A DNA stretch of 64,000 bases. Origin: Ardenticatenaceae bacterium. Lineage in GTDB: Bacteria > Chloroflexota > Anaerolineae > Promineifilales > Promineifilaceae. A program made the translations under genes and the position numbers. The notes under the pieces are model-generated. The model was not told where the DNA came from and searched no databases. It was given only the letters and a program-made list of their open reading frames with translations. Below, in pieces: positions 16,792 to 26,156 of the stretch. The stretch lies in contig JASJCR010000009.1 of the NCBI GenBank assembly GCA_030065875.1, forward strand, positions 113,131-177,130, written 5' to 3'. The first letter of the stretch is position 1. Each line of letters starts with the position of its first letter.

Positions 16792-17769
16792 ATGACCAAC
16801 CCACCCATTCGCGAGAAATTGACTCAAAATACCGGAGCCATCCTCTTTGTTTTGCTGCTGGTTGATAGCCTCCATCTCGTTTTTGCCGCGCTGCTGCGGC
16901 CGTACTTTCCGGCCGTGACCGCTGGATTCCTCGTTTTAGTGATCGCCACCGCTGAAGTATGGTTATTTCTCACCTGGCGACGGCAAGTTAACTGGCGCGT
17001 ATTAACGGATAATTTGCTCTTCTTTTTGGTGGTAGGAGGGCTGGTTGGGGGAGCAACCTGGATGAGCTATCTGTCCGTGCGCTTTGTCGATCCGGGTACA
17101 GCCGCCCTGCTGTCGCGCAGCTCGACCATCTTCACGATCGGGTTGGGCCTGCTGTGGCTGAAGGATCGTCTCACCCAACAGGAGTGGCTGGGCACGGCCG
17201 TGGCCCTGGTTGGGGTGGGAATCATCAGCTTTCAGCCGGGGGATTATTTGCGCATCGGCTCGCTCATCGTGCTGGGAAGCTCATTTATGTATGCCCTGCA
17301 TGCGGCCGTGGTCAAGCGCTACGGTGATGAACTGGAGTTTACCAACTTCTTTCTTTTTCGAGTGATGGCCACGTCGTTTGCCATGCTTCTGATGGTGTGG
17401 CAACAGGATGCGTTTGTAGGCCCCACCGAGCCGATTGGCTGGGTCTACGCCGTGGTGGCCGGGACGATTGACGTGGTCATCAGCCGGGTGCTCTACTACT
17501 GGTCACTGCGCAAATTAACCGTCAGCTATCACGCCATCATCCTGATGATGTCCCCTGTCGTGACGATTCTGTGGTCGCTCCTCTTTTTTCGAGAATTTCC
17601 CACGGTGCGGGCCTTGATCGGCGGGGCACTGGTGCTGGCGGGACTGGTGGTGGTGAATGTGTATCGGAATGGACCACAGACGACAGACCACAGACCACAG
17701 ACTGCAGACAAGAGACGAGAGAGTGCAAACAAAAGACGAGGGACAAGCGACAAGAGACGGGAAAGTTAG
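16792..17769 (+). CDS. DMT-superfamily (EamA) transporter with repeat-derived tail
   Basis: A 325-residue inner-membrane protein of the drug/metabolite transporter superfamily with about ten hydrophobic helices in two EamA halves. The first half ends with the typical LSRSSTIFTIGLGLLWLKDRLTQQEW pattern (about 104-129), the second with MMSPVVTILWSLLFFREFPT. Substrate unknown. Translation runs past the natural end (VVVNVYRNG, about residue 294) into a roughly 30-residue hydrophilic tail (TTDHRPQTADKRRESANK and so on) encoded by the short AG/AC-rich repeat array. The tail is therefore probably an accident of repeat growth over the old stop codon. Begins 67 bp after the tRNA terminator. Confidence 0.85.
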   Translation: MTNPPIREKLTQNTGAILFVLLLVDSLHLVFAALLRPYFPAVTAGFLVLVIATAEVWLFLTWRRQVNWRVLTDNLLFFLVVGGLVGGATWMSYLSVRFVDPGTAALLSRSSTIFTIGLGLLWLKDRLTQQEWLGTAVALVGVGIISFQPGDYLRIGSLIVLGSSFMYALHAAVVKRYGDELEFTNFFLFRVMATSFAMLLMVWQQDAFVGPTEPIGWVYAVVAGTIDVVISRVLYYWSLRKLTVSYHAIILMMSPVVTILWSLLFFREFPTVRALIGGALVLAGLVVVNVYRNGPQTTDHRPQTADKRRESANKRRGTSDKRRES

Positions 17770-17809
17770 CGCCGTCACCACCTGGGACAGGAAATGCGGC
17801 GCTAAGCTA

Positions 17810-19294
17810 TTACGGGCGGGCTATAAACGGTATATATACTTCGGAATATTCTATTTCATAAGCTCCTATGTCGCAGGTGCCTCCCTGCGGCCGCATCAAG
17901 CCTCGCTGATCGACGGCCGGGCAGTCGATATTTCTACCCGCGTTTAGGGCCGGGCTGTTCGACAGCAGCTCATGTGTAAACGTTTCGCCTCCGTTGTCCT
18001 GCAGCGGCCCTAACCCCGGCGCATTAATGCCGGTTTGATCGCCCGCGGCCGAAAAAGCCCCGATATTCGCCCCCACCGCGCCGATTAAATTGTGCCCGCC
18101 GCTTCTGAAGCTGTCGGTGGTTGTGGAAAGGAGGGTTAAATCGCTGGCCACGGCCGTGCCGCTAATGACATTGCCGGCCGCAATCGTATTGGTCAGTGCG
18201 GTGGTTATAAAACTGTTCCCCTCACTGCTGATCCCCCCTCCGCCAATTGCTGCCTGATTGTCGGTGATGGTGCTGTTCAGAAAAGTAGCCGTTCCAAAAT
18301 TTACCGCGCCACCCCCGTTTTGCCCCGTGGTGTTGCCGGATAGGGTGCTGTTGGTGACTGTCATGACCCCGCCGGTGTTAAAAATGCCGCCGCCGTCCTG
18401 GAGGGCTGAGTTGCCGGACACCGTGCTCGCCGATAAGGTCAAAAAGGCGACGTTTAGGATGCCTCCCCCGCCCGTGTTAATCGCCCTGTTGTTGGAAATT
18501 GTCGTATTGGATACCTGAACGACCCCGCTGTTCCTATTGTAAATCGCTCCCCCACTAGTAAACGCGGAATTGTCGGATAGCGAACTGTTTTCAATGATAA
18601 GGGCTCCCCCATCAGCCAGGATGCCACCACCATTGCTGCCGGTTGATGAATTCCCATTTAATTCCGCATTGGTCAATTGAATCACCCCCGCTCTATTGTA
18701 AATACCGCCGCCGCTGTTTGCGGTATTATTGGCGATGGTGCTGTTGATGATATGGACCGTGCCACCAAAATTATAAATTCCACCACCCTGCAGGGCTGAA
18801 TTGTCGCTCAGAGTGCTGTTTGTCAGGGTCACGCCAACGGTGTTATTTGCCAGGAACAGGCCACCTCCGCACTCAAACGAAAACGGACCACAGGCAGCGA
18901 TCGCGGGAACGCCGTTAACGATCGACAGACCGTCTATCGTGACCTGACCGGCGGACACATTAAAAACGCGTGCGGCATTTCCACCGCTGACGGTGATCGC
19001 GTTGCCCCCCTGAATATATATGTCTTTGCTGATTGCCAGCTCCCCAAGCGTTGAAATGTCGATCACGCCGCTTACCGAAAAAGTAACGGTTATGCCGCCG
19101 CTGCTGTTGGCCAGCGCATCGCGTAAGGAACAATCCCCATTAAAACAGCTACCGTCATTTTCATCAACGAGGGTATCAACCGTTAAGACGGAGGGGGAAA
19201 CGAGGGCCTCGGCCGGCTGCAAGGCCATCAACAAAAAAATACCTAAAAATAAAGGAAGAATAACGGCAAAAAAAAGTCGAATCGATTTAGTCAT
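17810..19294 (-). CDS. Secreted CSLREA/beta-helix surface protein
   Basis: A 494-residue exported protein. A signal peptide is evident (residues 1-31: basic start, long hydrophobic core, AEA-L). The CSLREA-type motif appears as CSLRDALANS (about residues 56-65). It is followed by roughly a dozen short repeats built on SGNSALQDGGGIFNTGG and NSTLSGNT, the right-handed parallel beta-helix pattern of Pmp/choice-of-anchor-Q proteins. The end has the usual DNGGETFTHELLSNSPALNAG, DQRGLMRPQGGTCDIGAYE block and finishes YIPFIARP, similar to the C-terminal tail on many Anaerolineae extracellular proteins. Probably a cell-surface or adhesion protein. Convergent with the DMT gene. Confidence 0.85.
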   Translation of the reverse strand: MTKSIRLFFAVILPLFLGIFLLMALQPAEALVSPSVLTVDTLVDENDGSCFNGDCSLRDALANSSGGITVTFSVSGVIDISTLGELAISKDIYIQGGNAITVSGGNAARVFNVSAGQVTIDGLSIVNGVPAIAACGPFSFECGGGLFLANNTVGVTLTNSTLSDNSALQGGGIYNFGGTVHIINSTIANNTANSGGGIYNRAGVIQLTNAELNGNSSTGSNGGGILADGGALIIENSSLSDNSAFTSGGAIYNRNSGVVQVSNTTISNNRAINTGGGGILNVAFLTLSASTVSGNSALQDGGGIFNTGGVMTVTNSTLSGNTTGQNGGGAVNFGTATFLNSTITDNQAAIGGGGISSEGNSFITTALTNTIAAGNVISGTAVASDLTLLSTTTDSFRSGGHNLIGAVGANIGAFSAAGDQTGINAPGLGPLQDNGGETFTHELLSNSPALNAGRNIDCPAVDQRGLMRPQGGTCDIGAYEIEYSEVYIPFIARP

Positions 19295-19438
19295 GATGCT
19301 CTCCTATAAAAATTCGATATTCAGTGAATCCATATGCTCCCGGTTTTGCCGGTAACAGAAAGAGCATAAACGGCGGGGCCTCCATTTTTTGCCAACTTTT
19401 TGCCATTTTTGCCTGGCCATTTACAATCAGGTGTCGGT

Positions 19439-22417
19439 ATGGATAAGCAGCCAGAAATTACCCCCACGGCCATTCGTCAGGTGTTGGGTCATTGGGATGT
19501 CGTAGCCGATATGGGGCGTCATCCGCTGGCCAGATTGAAAATCGTGCAGCAGCGCTGCCAGCAGGCGCACCACCCCGAATCAACCGTTGGATACGGGCTG
19601 GCCTTAAAAGAACTGCTTCATGAGGCGATCCAGCTGCTGCGGCCGAATCAAGGGGAGCCTGATCCGGCCGAAAAAGCGTGGCGGCCGTTTCTCATTATTC
19701 GGCAGCGTTACTGCCTCGGCCGGATACCGGAGTGGGTGATGCTCGAGCTAAGTGTTTCCTCGCGAACCCTCTACCGGGAACTGCGTCTGGGGCTGCAGCA
19801 GATGGTGGAGCAGTTTAACCATTGGGAGGCCGAGGCCCTTCAAAACGACCCACCCGAATCCCTTCCCAAATCACATTTGCTCCCCAGGCCAAACCGGCCG
19901 CTCCATCGTTTGATCAACCGAGACCCCCTGCGGCAAACGATACGATCGTGGCTGGCTGATCCTGAGACCCAAACAATCGCTCTTTATGGATTGCCGGGGG
20001 TTGGAAAAACAACGTTTGCCCTGACGCTGGTCGATGATCCGGCCGTTGAGCAGCTGTTTACAAACGGCATGATGTGGATCGGTGTAGGCAGGGAGCCCAA
20101 TATGCGGCGCATTTTGGGTCAAATCGGCCGTCAAAGCGGGTTGTCTGAAGTTGAAATTAATCAATACGACAGCACCAGTGATCTGACCGCGGCCGTTTCC
20201 CATCAAATGCGCAGGCAAAAATGGCTATTGATCTTTGACGACGTCTGGCAAACCGATCACGCGCTGCAGTTATCGGTGGGGGGGCCAGGGTCGGTGCACC
20301 TGTTGACCACTCGGCAGCAGCGCGTCGCCGCAGCTTTTGCCGGATCTTATGCAGCAGACGTGCCGGAATTTGACCGGGCGCAAAGCCGCGTTTTACTCAA
20401 CCAATTGGCTCCCCAAATTCCGCTTGACATGCTGGATCAGCTGATTCAATTGACCGGTGGCTTGCCGTTGGCCCTCTGTATTTTGGGCAAATACGTTCAT
20501 CAGCAGGGCTACGGCGGTCAGCAGCGGCGGCTGCAGCAGGCATTCGACACGATCAGAAACCCGGTCGGGCGCATCACCCTGCCTCTCGAGAGTTCACGCG
20601 TTGTTCAGCCAAATTTGTTTTCAGAAGAATCGATTTCTTTGGCAAACGTGATTGGCTTGAGTGTAAACACCCTACATCCCGACGCCTTGGAAATGGCTTG
20701 CGCCCTGGTCCTTTTTCCGGCCAAGCCCAACACCTTTACTCTCACAGCAGCTCTGGCCGTCTCAAAAGGGAAAGATGACGCATTTTATCAGCTGGTCGAC
20801 AGCGGCCTGGTCGAGCCGGTGGGAGAGGATCGATATGCCATTCACCAGGTCGTTCATGATGTAATCCACGCCAGGCAAAAATCTGACGCCCACCGTCAGA
20901 GCTATGTGGCTTATCACACGATTTTGTGTGAACGGCAGGGGTATGGTCAGTACACCATGATCGAGGTGGAGCAAACCAATATTGAACAGGCGCTGCCATA
21001 CGGTACCCCGGACATGATTGATTGGCTGGCGCGGCTGTTATTTGTCTACAGCCGTTTTCTAATTGATCGCGGCCGGGCCGCCGAAGCCGGAAAGATCATC
21101 GAAGAATGGATGAACCAAGACGATCTTTCGATCCAGGCGCGAGCCCGGCTTGTGGTTTGTCGAGGACGTGTCGAACAGGTCCAAAGTCAGAGTGAAGAGG
21201 CACTGGCGAGTTATCGTTTGGGTTATCGGCTCGCTGCAGAAGCCGATTTACCCGACGTGGCTTTGCGGACGAGCGTTTTGGCGATGCGGATGCATTTACG
21301 CCGCGGCGATCATCGTGCGGCCCAGGCGATTGCGGCCGAGATTCATCACAAAATCGAAGATGTAAGCGACCCCCCGTGGCGGGCCTCCGCTCATTTGGCC
21401 CTAAGCGCGGTCAGCTTTTATTTGAGTGACTATGCGGCTGCCCTGCATCATGGTCATCAGGCGCGCCGGCTGTTTGCCCAACTGCCGGACAAAACCCGTC
21501 TGGCCAGCGTATATCAAAATTTGGGCGCTTTTTCGGTTGAGCTGGCGCGGTATGACGAGGCGTTTGTTTATTATGATCTGGCGCTAGAGAAATATCGGCA
21601 GGCCCACAACCGCTATCGCCAGGCGCAAATTCACATCAACCTGGGGGTTGTTTCTCTGGATGTCGGCCGATGGCGGCACGCCCATCAGCATTATCAGGCC
21701 GCTCTGGAGATTCAGGAGAAAATCCAGAACAAGGATATTTTGGAGCAAACGCTGTTAAATTTAGCGGTTTTATATGCCGCTCAGGCCGATCTCGAGGCGG
21801 CACAAAGTTGCCTGGACCAGGGTTTAAAAATATCTCGGGAGGGTAATTATCTTTTTCGGCGAGGCAAATTCCTGGTCACTCAATCGGTCGTTTACGGGCG
21901 AGGGAGGGAAATCGAAAGAGCGGTTGGCACCGCTCAGGAAGCTCTGGCCGTGGCCAAACAGCTCGAGAATCCACAGCTAACCGGAGAAGCCGCTTTGCAG
22001 TTGGGAATAGCCTTAACGCTGGCGGAAACATTTACTTCGGCGGTCGATCAACTTTTGGCGGCCGTCAACATATTTCAGGAGCAGAACCAGCCGCAGGGGG
22101 TGGTCGAAGCCCAGGTGTATCTGGCGTGGGGCTACCATCAGCTGGGGCATGATCGGCAGGCACGACAGACCGTCTTTCTTGCTGCTGATCAATTGGCCAA
22201 AGGGGTGGATGGGATCCACGATGCGGCCGAATTACTGCTCCTTTGCCGGCGTCTATTTGCCGATTTTGGGGAAGATGAGCTGGCCGATCAATTTGACCGC
22301 AAAGCACGCACGTACATCGAACAGCAGCTGCAGCAATTTGATTCACTGGAGGGACGGGTGGGTTATGCCGCATACCATGGGTACCAGAGAAGAGACCGGA
22401 GACTAGAGACGAGATGA
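19439..22417 (+). CDS. STAND NTPase with TPR repeats (NB-ARC type)
   Basis: A 992-residue signal-transduction ATPase. The N-terminal 130 residues look like a winged-helix-type region (LELSVSSRTLYRELRLGLQ). The NB-ARC core carries Walker A GLPGVGKTT (184-192), Walker B WLLIFDDVW, a LLTTRQQRVA sensor strand and the GLPLAL motif. From about residue 580 to 950 are TPR-like helical pairs (for example VYQNLGAFSVELARYDEAFVYY, ALLNLAVLYAAQADLEAAQS). Such proteins assemble when the TPR region senses a ligand; known ones act as regulators or in defence. No effector domain was identified. The longer TTG start at 19400 is less likely. The last 10 residues (RRDRRLETR) come from the AG-rich repeat. Confidence 0.85.
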   Translation: MDKQPEITPTAIRQVLGHWDVVADMGRHPLARLKIVQQRCQQAHHPESTVGYGLALKELLHEAIQLLRPNQGEPDPAEKAWRPFLIIRQRYCLGRIPEWVMLELSVSSRTLYRELRLGLQQMVEQFNHWEAEALQNDPPESLPKSHLLPRPNRPLHRLINRDPLRQTIRSWLADPETQTIALYGLPGVGKTTFALTLVDDPAVEQLFTNGMMWIGVGREPNMRRILGQIGRQSGLSEVEINQYDSTSDLTAAVSHQMRRQKWLLIFDDVWQTDHALQLSVGGPGSVHLLTTRQQRVAAAFAGSYAADVPEFDRAQSRVLLNQLAPQIPLDMLDQLIQLTGGLPLALCILGKYVHQQGYGGQQRRLQQAFDTIRNPVGRITLPLESSRVVQPNLFSEESISLANVIGLSVNTLHPDALEMACALVLFPAKPNTFTLTAALAVSKGKDDAFYQLVDSGLVEPVGEDRYAIHQVVHDVIHARQKSDAHRQSYVAYHTILCERQGYGQYTMIEVEQTNIEQALPYGTPDMIDWLARLLFVYSRFLIDRGRAAEAGKIIEEWMNQDDLSIQARARLVVCRGRVEQVQSQSEEALASYRLGYRLAAEADLPDVALRTSVLAMRMHLRRGDHRAAQAIAAEIHHKIEDVSDPPWRASAHLALSAVSFYLSDYAAALHHGHQARRLFAQLPDKTRLASVYQNLGAFSVELARYDEAFVYYDLALEKYRQAHNRYRQAQIHINLGVVSLDVGRWRHAHQHYQAALEIQEKIQNKDILEQTLLNLAVLYAAQADLEAAQSCLDQGLKISREGNYLFRRGKFLVTQSVVYGRGREIERAVGTAQEALAVAKQLENPQLTGEAALQLGIALTLAETFTSAVDQLLAAVNIFQEQNQPQGVVEAQVYLAWGYHQLGHDRQARQTVFLAADQLAKGVDGIHDAAELLLLCRRLFADFGEDELADQFDRKARTYIEQQLQQFDSLEGRVGYAAYHGYQRRDRRLETR

Positions 22418-22718
22418 AATGTGAGATACGACATACGAGATATGAGATACGAAATACGAGATACGGATGAGTGGGAGGACTGCCGCAGGATTAAGTGGAT
22501 CACGATTTAAAAACAGCCGTGGATTTCACGGATTGACTTTGTTTTTTCTCTTGCTCCTGCGGAGCCCCGCGAAAATCTGCGGTTCAACCGAATGGGGTCT
22601 GCGGACATAATAATTCACAAAATTGTTCGCCAATGATCTGTCGAACAGATTTGTGTTTTTCGTGTTATTTGTGGTTAACTTGTAGCTGAAATTTCCAACA
22701 AAAACCCACATTTTCCGT
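22418..22718. repeat. GATACGA-type array and degenerate intergenic repeats
   Basis: The first 50 bp are a short-period array (GATACGA, CATACGA, GATATGA, GAAATACGA variants) continuing from the STAND gene end. Then come the degenerate words 'ttaagtggatcacgattt', 'gccgtggatttcacggattgac' (22517-22540) and 'gcgaaaatctgcgg', which recur in other gaps. No gene or clear promoter seen. Confidence 0.6.
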
Positions 22719-23807
22719 ATGAGCGACCCAAAAGACCCTCTACGCAGCGTTTTTACCTCTAATTTCCCAGGAATTTTGAACCAGCTCAATATTTCTTTGG
22801 CCGTCTCGACTTACCAGGCGGGCAAGGTTATCCTGGTGCGGGCGGATGGTGAGCAGCTCAACACCCACTTTCGCACCTTTCACAAGCCGATGGGGATTGC
22901 GGCCGATCAGCAGCGGCTGACAATCGGCGGGGCCAACACCGTCTGGTATTATCGCAACGTTCCGGCTGTTGCCCCCAAACTGGAGCCAAAAGGGCGGCAC
23001 GATGCCGCTTATCTACCGCGCCGCATTCACGTCACCGGCGATATTGATATTCACGAAATGGCGTACGATGAGCAGGGTGAACTGTGGCTGGTTAACACCA
23101 AATTTGGGGCGCTGTGTACCGTTGACCCCGATCACAGCTTTAACCCGCGGTGGCGGCCGCATTTTCTCTCCGGACTGGCGGCTGAAGATCGCTGTCATCT
23201 CAACGGCCTGGGCATGGTTGACGGCCGTCCCAAATACGTCACCGCCCTCGGAGAAACCGACACGGCCGGTGGGTGGCGGGCCAATAAGAAAAACGGCGGC
23301 ATTTTGATGGACGTCACCACCAACCAAATTTTGCTGCGCGGTCTGTCGATGCCCCACTCACCACGCGTGTATGGGGGGCATTTGTGGCTTCTCGAGTCGG
23401 GTGACGGGGGGGTGGCCATCGTCGATTTAGATGAGGGATCGTGGCGCAATATCATCAAGCTGCCTGGCTTTACGCGGGGAATCGATTTTGTGGGACCGCT
23501 GGCCTTTATCGGCCTGTCGCAGGTGCGTGAAAGCGCCGTATTTAGCGGTATTCCCCTGGTTGAGCGGCTCGATGAACGGACGTGCGGGGTGTGGGTGGTC
23601 AACCTGCAAACGGCCGAAACCGTTGCTTTTTTGCGTTTTGAGGAGGGGGTGCAGGAAATTTTTGCCGTCTCAGTGCTGCCGGCCCGCTTTCCGGAAATGG
23701 TGGAGTGGGGAGATAAGTCGCTTATGAATTCGTATGTGGTGCCGGATGAGGCGCTGGCGGATGTGGTTAGGGAGAGGGGAGACGAGAGACAGGGGACGGG
23801 GGATTAG
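22719..23807 (+). CDS. TIGR03032-family protein
   Basis: A 362-residue protein matching the TIGR03032/DUF4915 family of unknown function. Recognisable family blocks: LNISLAVSTYQAGKVILV near the start, FHKPMGIA, HDAAYLPR, TGDIDIHEMAYD, LWLVNTKFGAL, CHLNGLGMV, YVTALGETDTAGGWR, MPHSPRVYGGHLWLLESG and LPGFTRGIDFVG. The repeated W-L and G-x-L strands suggest a beta-propeller. No signal peptide. The natural end is near DEALADVV; the following RERGDERQGTGD is encoded by the AG-rich repeat. It lies between a STAND NTPase and a surface protein; the family often sits beside large surface or repeat proteins, but its job is not known. Confidence 0.85.
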   Translation: MSDPKDPLRSVFTSNFPGILNQLNISLAVSTYQAGKVILVRADGEQLNTHFRTFHKPMGIAADQQRLTIGGANTVWYYRNVPAVAPKLEPKGRHDAAYLPRRIHVTGDIDIHEMAYDEQGELWLVNTKFGALCTVDPDHSFNPRWRPHFLSGLAAEDRCHLNGLGMVDGRPKYVTALGETDTAGGWRANKKNGGILMDVTTNQILLRGLSMPHSPRVYGGHLWLLESGDGGVAIVDLDEGSWRNIIKLPGFTRGIDFVGPLAFIGLSQVRESAVFSGIPLVERLDERTCGVWVVNLQTAETVAFLRFEEGVQEIFAVSVLPARFPEMVEWGDKSLMNSYVVPDEALADVVRERGDERQGTGD

Positions 23808-23889
23808 ATACGAAATACGGGATACGAGATACGATGAACGGTCTGTGATTTTTTTAATGTAGAACTTTTTGCTGTCCCCTTGTGATTAG

Positions 23890-25035
23890 TTATTGGCGGA
23901 GCCTGTGCCGCAGCGCTACCCAAGCACTACCCAGCGCGAGTAAAATACCCGCCAACAGTGCCCCAAAGGACCCTTGATTTTGACCGGAACTCCGTGTGCT
24001 GGTCAGCTTCACTGCGGTTGGCCCGGCATTTTGCCCGACCGCCCAATCAGAAAAGCTGCTGATCCCGCTGCGGGTAACTGAGGTGTTGGCCACAAATGTG
24101 GTATTGGTGCCGTCATCGCAATCCCAGCCGGAGCCGCCCAACCCGCCCGGGAATTTGCACGCCCGCGTATCGGTATCGGCCGTGGCGAAAGGCAAGGTCA
24201 GGTTGACGTCGTAATCGGCTGTTGCCGGCGTTGTTTGATCGCTTTGCAAGCCGTTGATGACCCAGTAGCGGCCGGTTTGTAGCGGCGGAGTGGCGCTGGG
24301 ATGATCGCCGTTGACCAACTCGACCCTCACGCAGTCGAGATTTGTGCCGTCGTTAATGAGCTCGAGGGTGACATTGCCAAAGGTATGGGAATTGAGTTCC
24401 GCCTGGCTTTGAATGCCGCAGACGGTGGGGACAAATTCAACCGCTCCGGCATCACAGGCGTAGACGGAGTCAACATTGCCATCCTGTGAACGGGTGACGC
24501 CGCGCTGATCCGCCCCGTTGGTGGGCACTACGGCACAGTCGGCCGCGGGGGCCTTGTCAATCGCCGGGCTGCCGGTTACCAAAGCATGCGTTAAGGTCGG
24601 ACCACCGTTGTCGACCAGGGTTGGGTTGAGAATGAGGTTGAGGGACGCGGGATTTGAACCATCGCTGGTGGCGGTGATATCGCTGGCACCGGCCGTACCT
24701 CCGCTGCAGTCGAGTGAGGCCGCTGCGCCGGTGTTGGCCGTGATGATCGCCTCGACCAGCGAGCAGCCGCCGTCTGTGTCGTTTACCCCGGTTGAACCAG
24801 GATTAACGGGTATATTGGCTGCGCGAACCGCCGGCGGTCCGCTGAGGGCCAAAGCCAGCGCCAGAAAAGCCAGGGAGGTGCCGCAGGTTACCTGCAGGCG
24901 ACGGCGGGTTTTTCGGGGCAGGGCCGCGAGTTGGGCATAGATGAGGGTGAATCGATCAAAGATCGGCCGGCCGTATTTAAGCCGAATGCTCTTGAGCCAA
25001 TTATGCGGGAGATGTTGGGGATCAGACATGCTCAC
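23890..25035 (-). CDS. Short CSLREA-type surface protein with C-terminal anchor
   Basis: A 381-residue protein with an unusually long N-terminal extension (about 45 residues with an RKTRRR stretch), then an export helix (LAFLALALALSGPPAVRA) and a CSLREA-like motif, CSLVEAI (about residues 90-96). The usual central beta-helix repeats are almost absent: the CSLREA region joins directly to the late block DNGGPTLTHALVTGSPAIDKA and DQRGVTRSQDG. A beta-rich domain follows, then a C-terminal membrane helix (GALLAGILLALGSAWVALRH) with a basic end. It may be an internally shortened relative of the surface protein at 17810-19294. Probably cell-surface anchored. Confidence 0.75.
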   Translation of the reverse strand: MSMSDPQHLPHNWLKSIRLKYGRPIFDRFTLIYAQLAALPRKTRRRLQVTCGTSLAFLALALALSGPPAVRAANIPVNPGSTGVNDTDGGCSLVEAIITANTGAAASLDCSGGTAGASDITATSDGSNPASLNLILNPTLVDNGGPTLTHALVTGSPAIDKAPAADCAVVPTNGADQRGVTRSQDGNVDSVYACDAGAVEFVPTVCGIQSQAELNSHTFGNVTLELINDGTNLDCVRVELVNGDHPSATPPLQTGRYWVINGLQSDQTTPATADYDVNLTLPFATADTDTRACKFPGGLGGSGWDCDDGTNTTFVANTSVTRSGISSFSDWAVGQNAGPTAVKLTSTRSSGQNQGSFGALLAGILLALGSAWVALRHRLRQ

Positions 25036-25193
25036 TTGCCTTTGGTGCGATGAAATTGGGTCGATGTATTTGATGGATGAGGCCGTCTGCAGCCTCGAAG
25101 CGAAATTGATCCATCTGGCAATAAGGATGTAAGATTATAGGAAAGGAATCAAGGGGTTTTTTCTCTGGTAAATAGGTCCCAGCGAAGGGCGAT

Positions 25194-25718
25194 TTACGAA
25201 GTTCGAGGCAGAATAGACTTCGTGTAGCGATGCTCGCGCAAAATCACGTCTCCCCGGTGGTCGATTTTCACTTTTTCCGGTTCGAGTTTAAACCCCACCC
25301 GTTCGTAAAAACTGATCGCTCGTTGATTGTTGTGCAGCACCCACAAACCCAAGGAGGAGCACCCGTCTTCCAGCGCGGCCGCTTCTACCGCCACATACAG
25401 CTCGTATCCCAACCTTTTTCCCCACGCTTCCTGAATCAGGTAAATCGTTTCCAGTTCTCCCTCTGCAGTGTAGCTGTTTCCCTCTTTTGGGCGAGACCAA
25501 TTGCTAAATCCGACGATTATTTCATTATCTTCAACGACAAATAGCCCGGAATGCGGCCGGTTGCGCTCCACCGTGTGGCGCCACCACCGCTCCCGCTGTT
25601 CAACCGATAACCCATCGAGCAGCGAATCGGGCAGCAGGCCGCGATAGGCGTCCTGCCACGCCTGGACGTGAACCTGGGCGATGCGTGAAACATCGGAGAG
25701 TTGAGCCGGTCGAACCAT
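25194..25718 (-). CDS. GNAT-family N-acetyltransferase
   Basis: A 174-residue GNAT enzyme, transferring an acetyl group from acetyl-CoA to an amine. The acetyl-CoA-binding motif A is visible as EAWGKRLGYELYVAVEAA (about 117-134). The N-terminus IRPAQ-like (VRPAQLSDVSRIAQVHVQAW) and the C-terminal ISFYERVGFKLEPEK are both classic for the family. Substrate unknown. No ribosome site stands out. It stands alone on the minus strand beside a gene-free gap. Confidence 0.9.
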   Translation of the reverse strand: MVRPAQLSDVSRIAQVHVQAWQDAYRGLLPDSLLDGLSVEQRERWWRHTVERNRPHSGLFVVEDNEIIVGFSNWSRPKEGNSYTAEGELETIYLIQEAWGKRLGYELYVAVEAAALEDGCSSLGLWVLHNNQRAISFYERVGFKLEPEKVKIDHRGDVILREHRYTKSILPRTS

Positions 25719-26156
25719 TAACTTATTTTATAAAATTTGACGCAAAAGAAAAAAGTGTTTCCATTGGCTCATTTTTTCATCGCTTTGACAAAAAAGCACC
25801 GATATAACAGCGTCATTCCCGCGAAAGCGGGAATCCATTGGACTGTCACCTATGGATCCCCACCGTAGTTTACCTCATTAATTTGTAAATCTTCGATATT
25901 GCGTTTCGGCCACATTAGCCAATGAATTTTGAGGATTTACAAAAATGATTTGGATCATATTTCTAACACTGTTTCGGCCGCTGCATATATTGAATTAATG
26001 CCCAAAGGTTATAGTCACTACATTGCCCTGAAGTAGGGTGTTTTTAATTTTTAAATTACTTAAAATTGATTTACTCAGATCAGCGAAAAAAAGTAGCCAC
26101 GGGTTTTCGGTACTGTTTCACTGCAGTCGCGAAAATCAGCATTAGGAGAGACCTTT
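25719..26156. other. Intergenic region with partial double-hairpin repeat
   Basis: A 438-bp gap upstream of the molybdenum hydroxylase genes. It contains one truncated copy of the GTCATTCC...GGATGAC element (25811-25874) and a word (ATTTGTAAATCTTCGATATT, 25883-25902) that recurs at 43239-43258 near another copy. A GGAGAG ribosome site precedes the ATG at 26157. No gene seen. Confidence 0.55.
25811..25874. repeat. Double-hairpin repeat, copy 1 (truncated)
   Basis: Left part of the element: GTCATTCCCGCGAAAGCGGG hairpin, spacer, then ATGGATCCCCACCGTAGTTTACC. The second hairpin (CCCGTgaagACGGG) and the closing GGATGAC are missing. Full copies are at 30877, 38097 and 43116. Confidence 0.8.

Noticed and set aside
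19400..19438. TTG start for the STAND NTPase
   Set aside because: It adds 13 residues without a ribosome site; the ATG at 19439 gives the more natural N-terminus.
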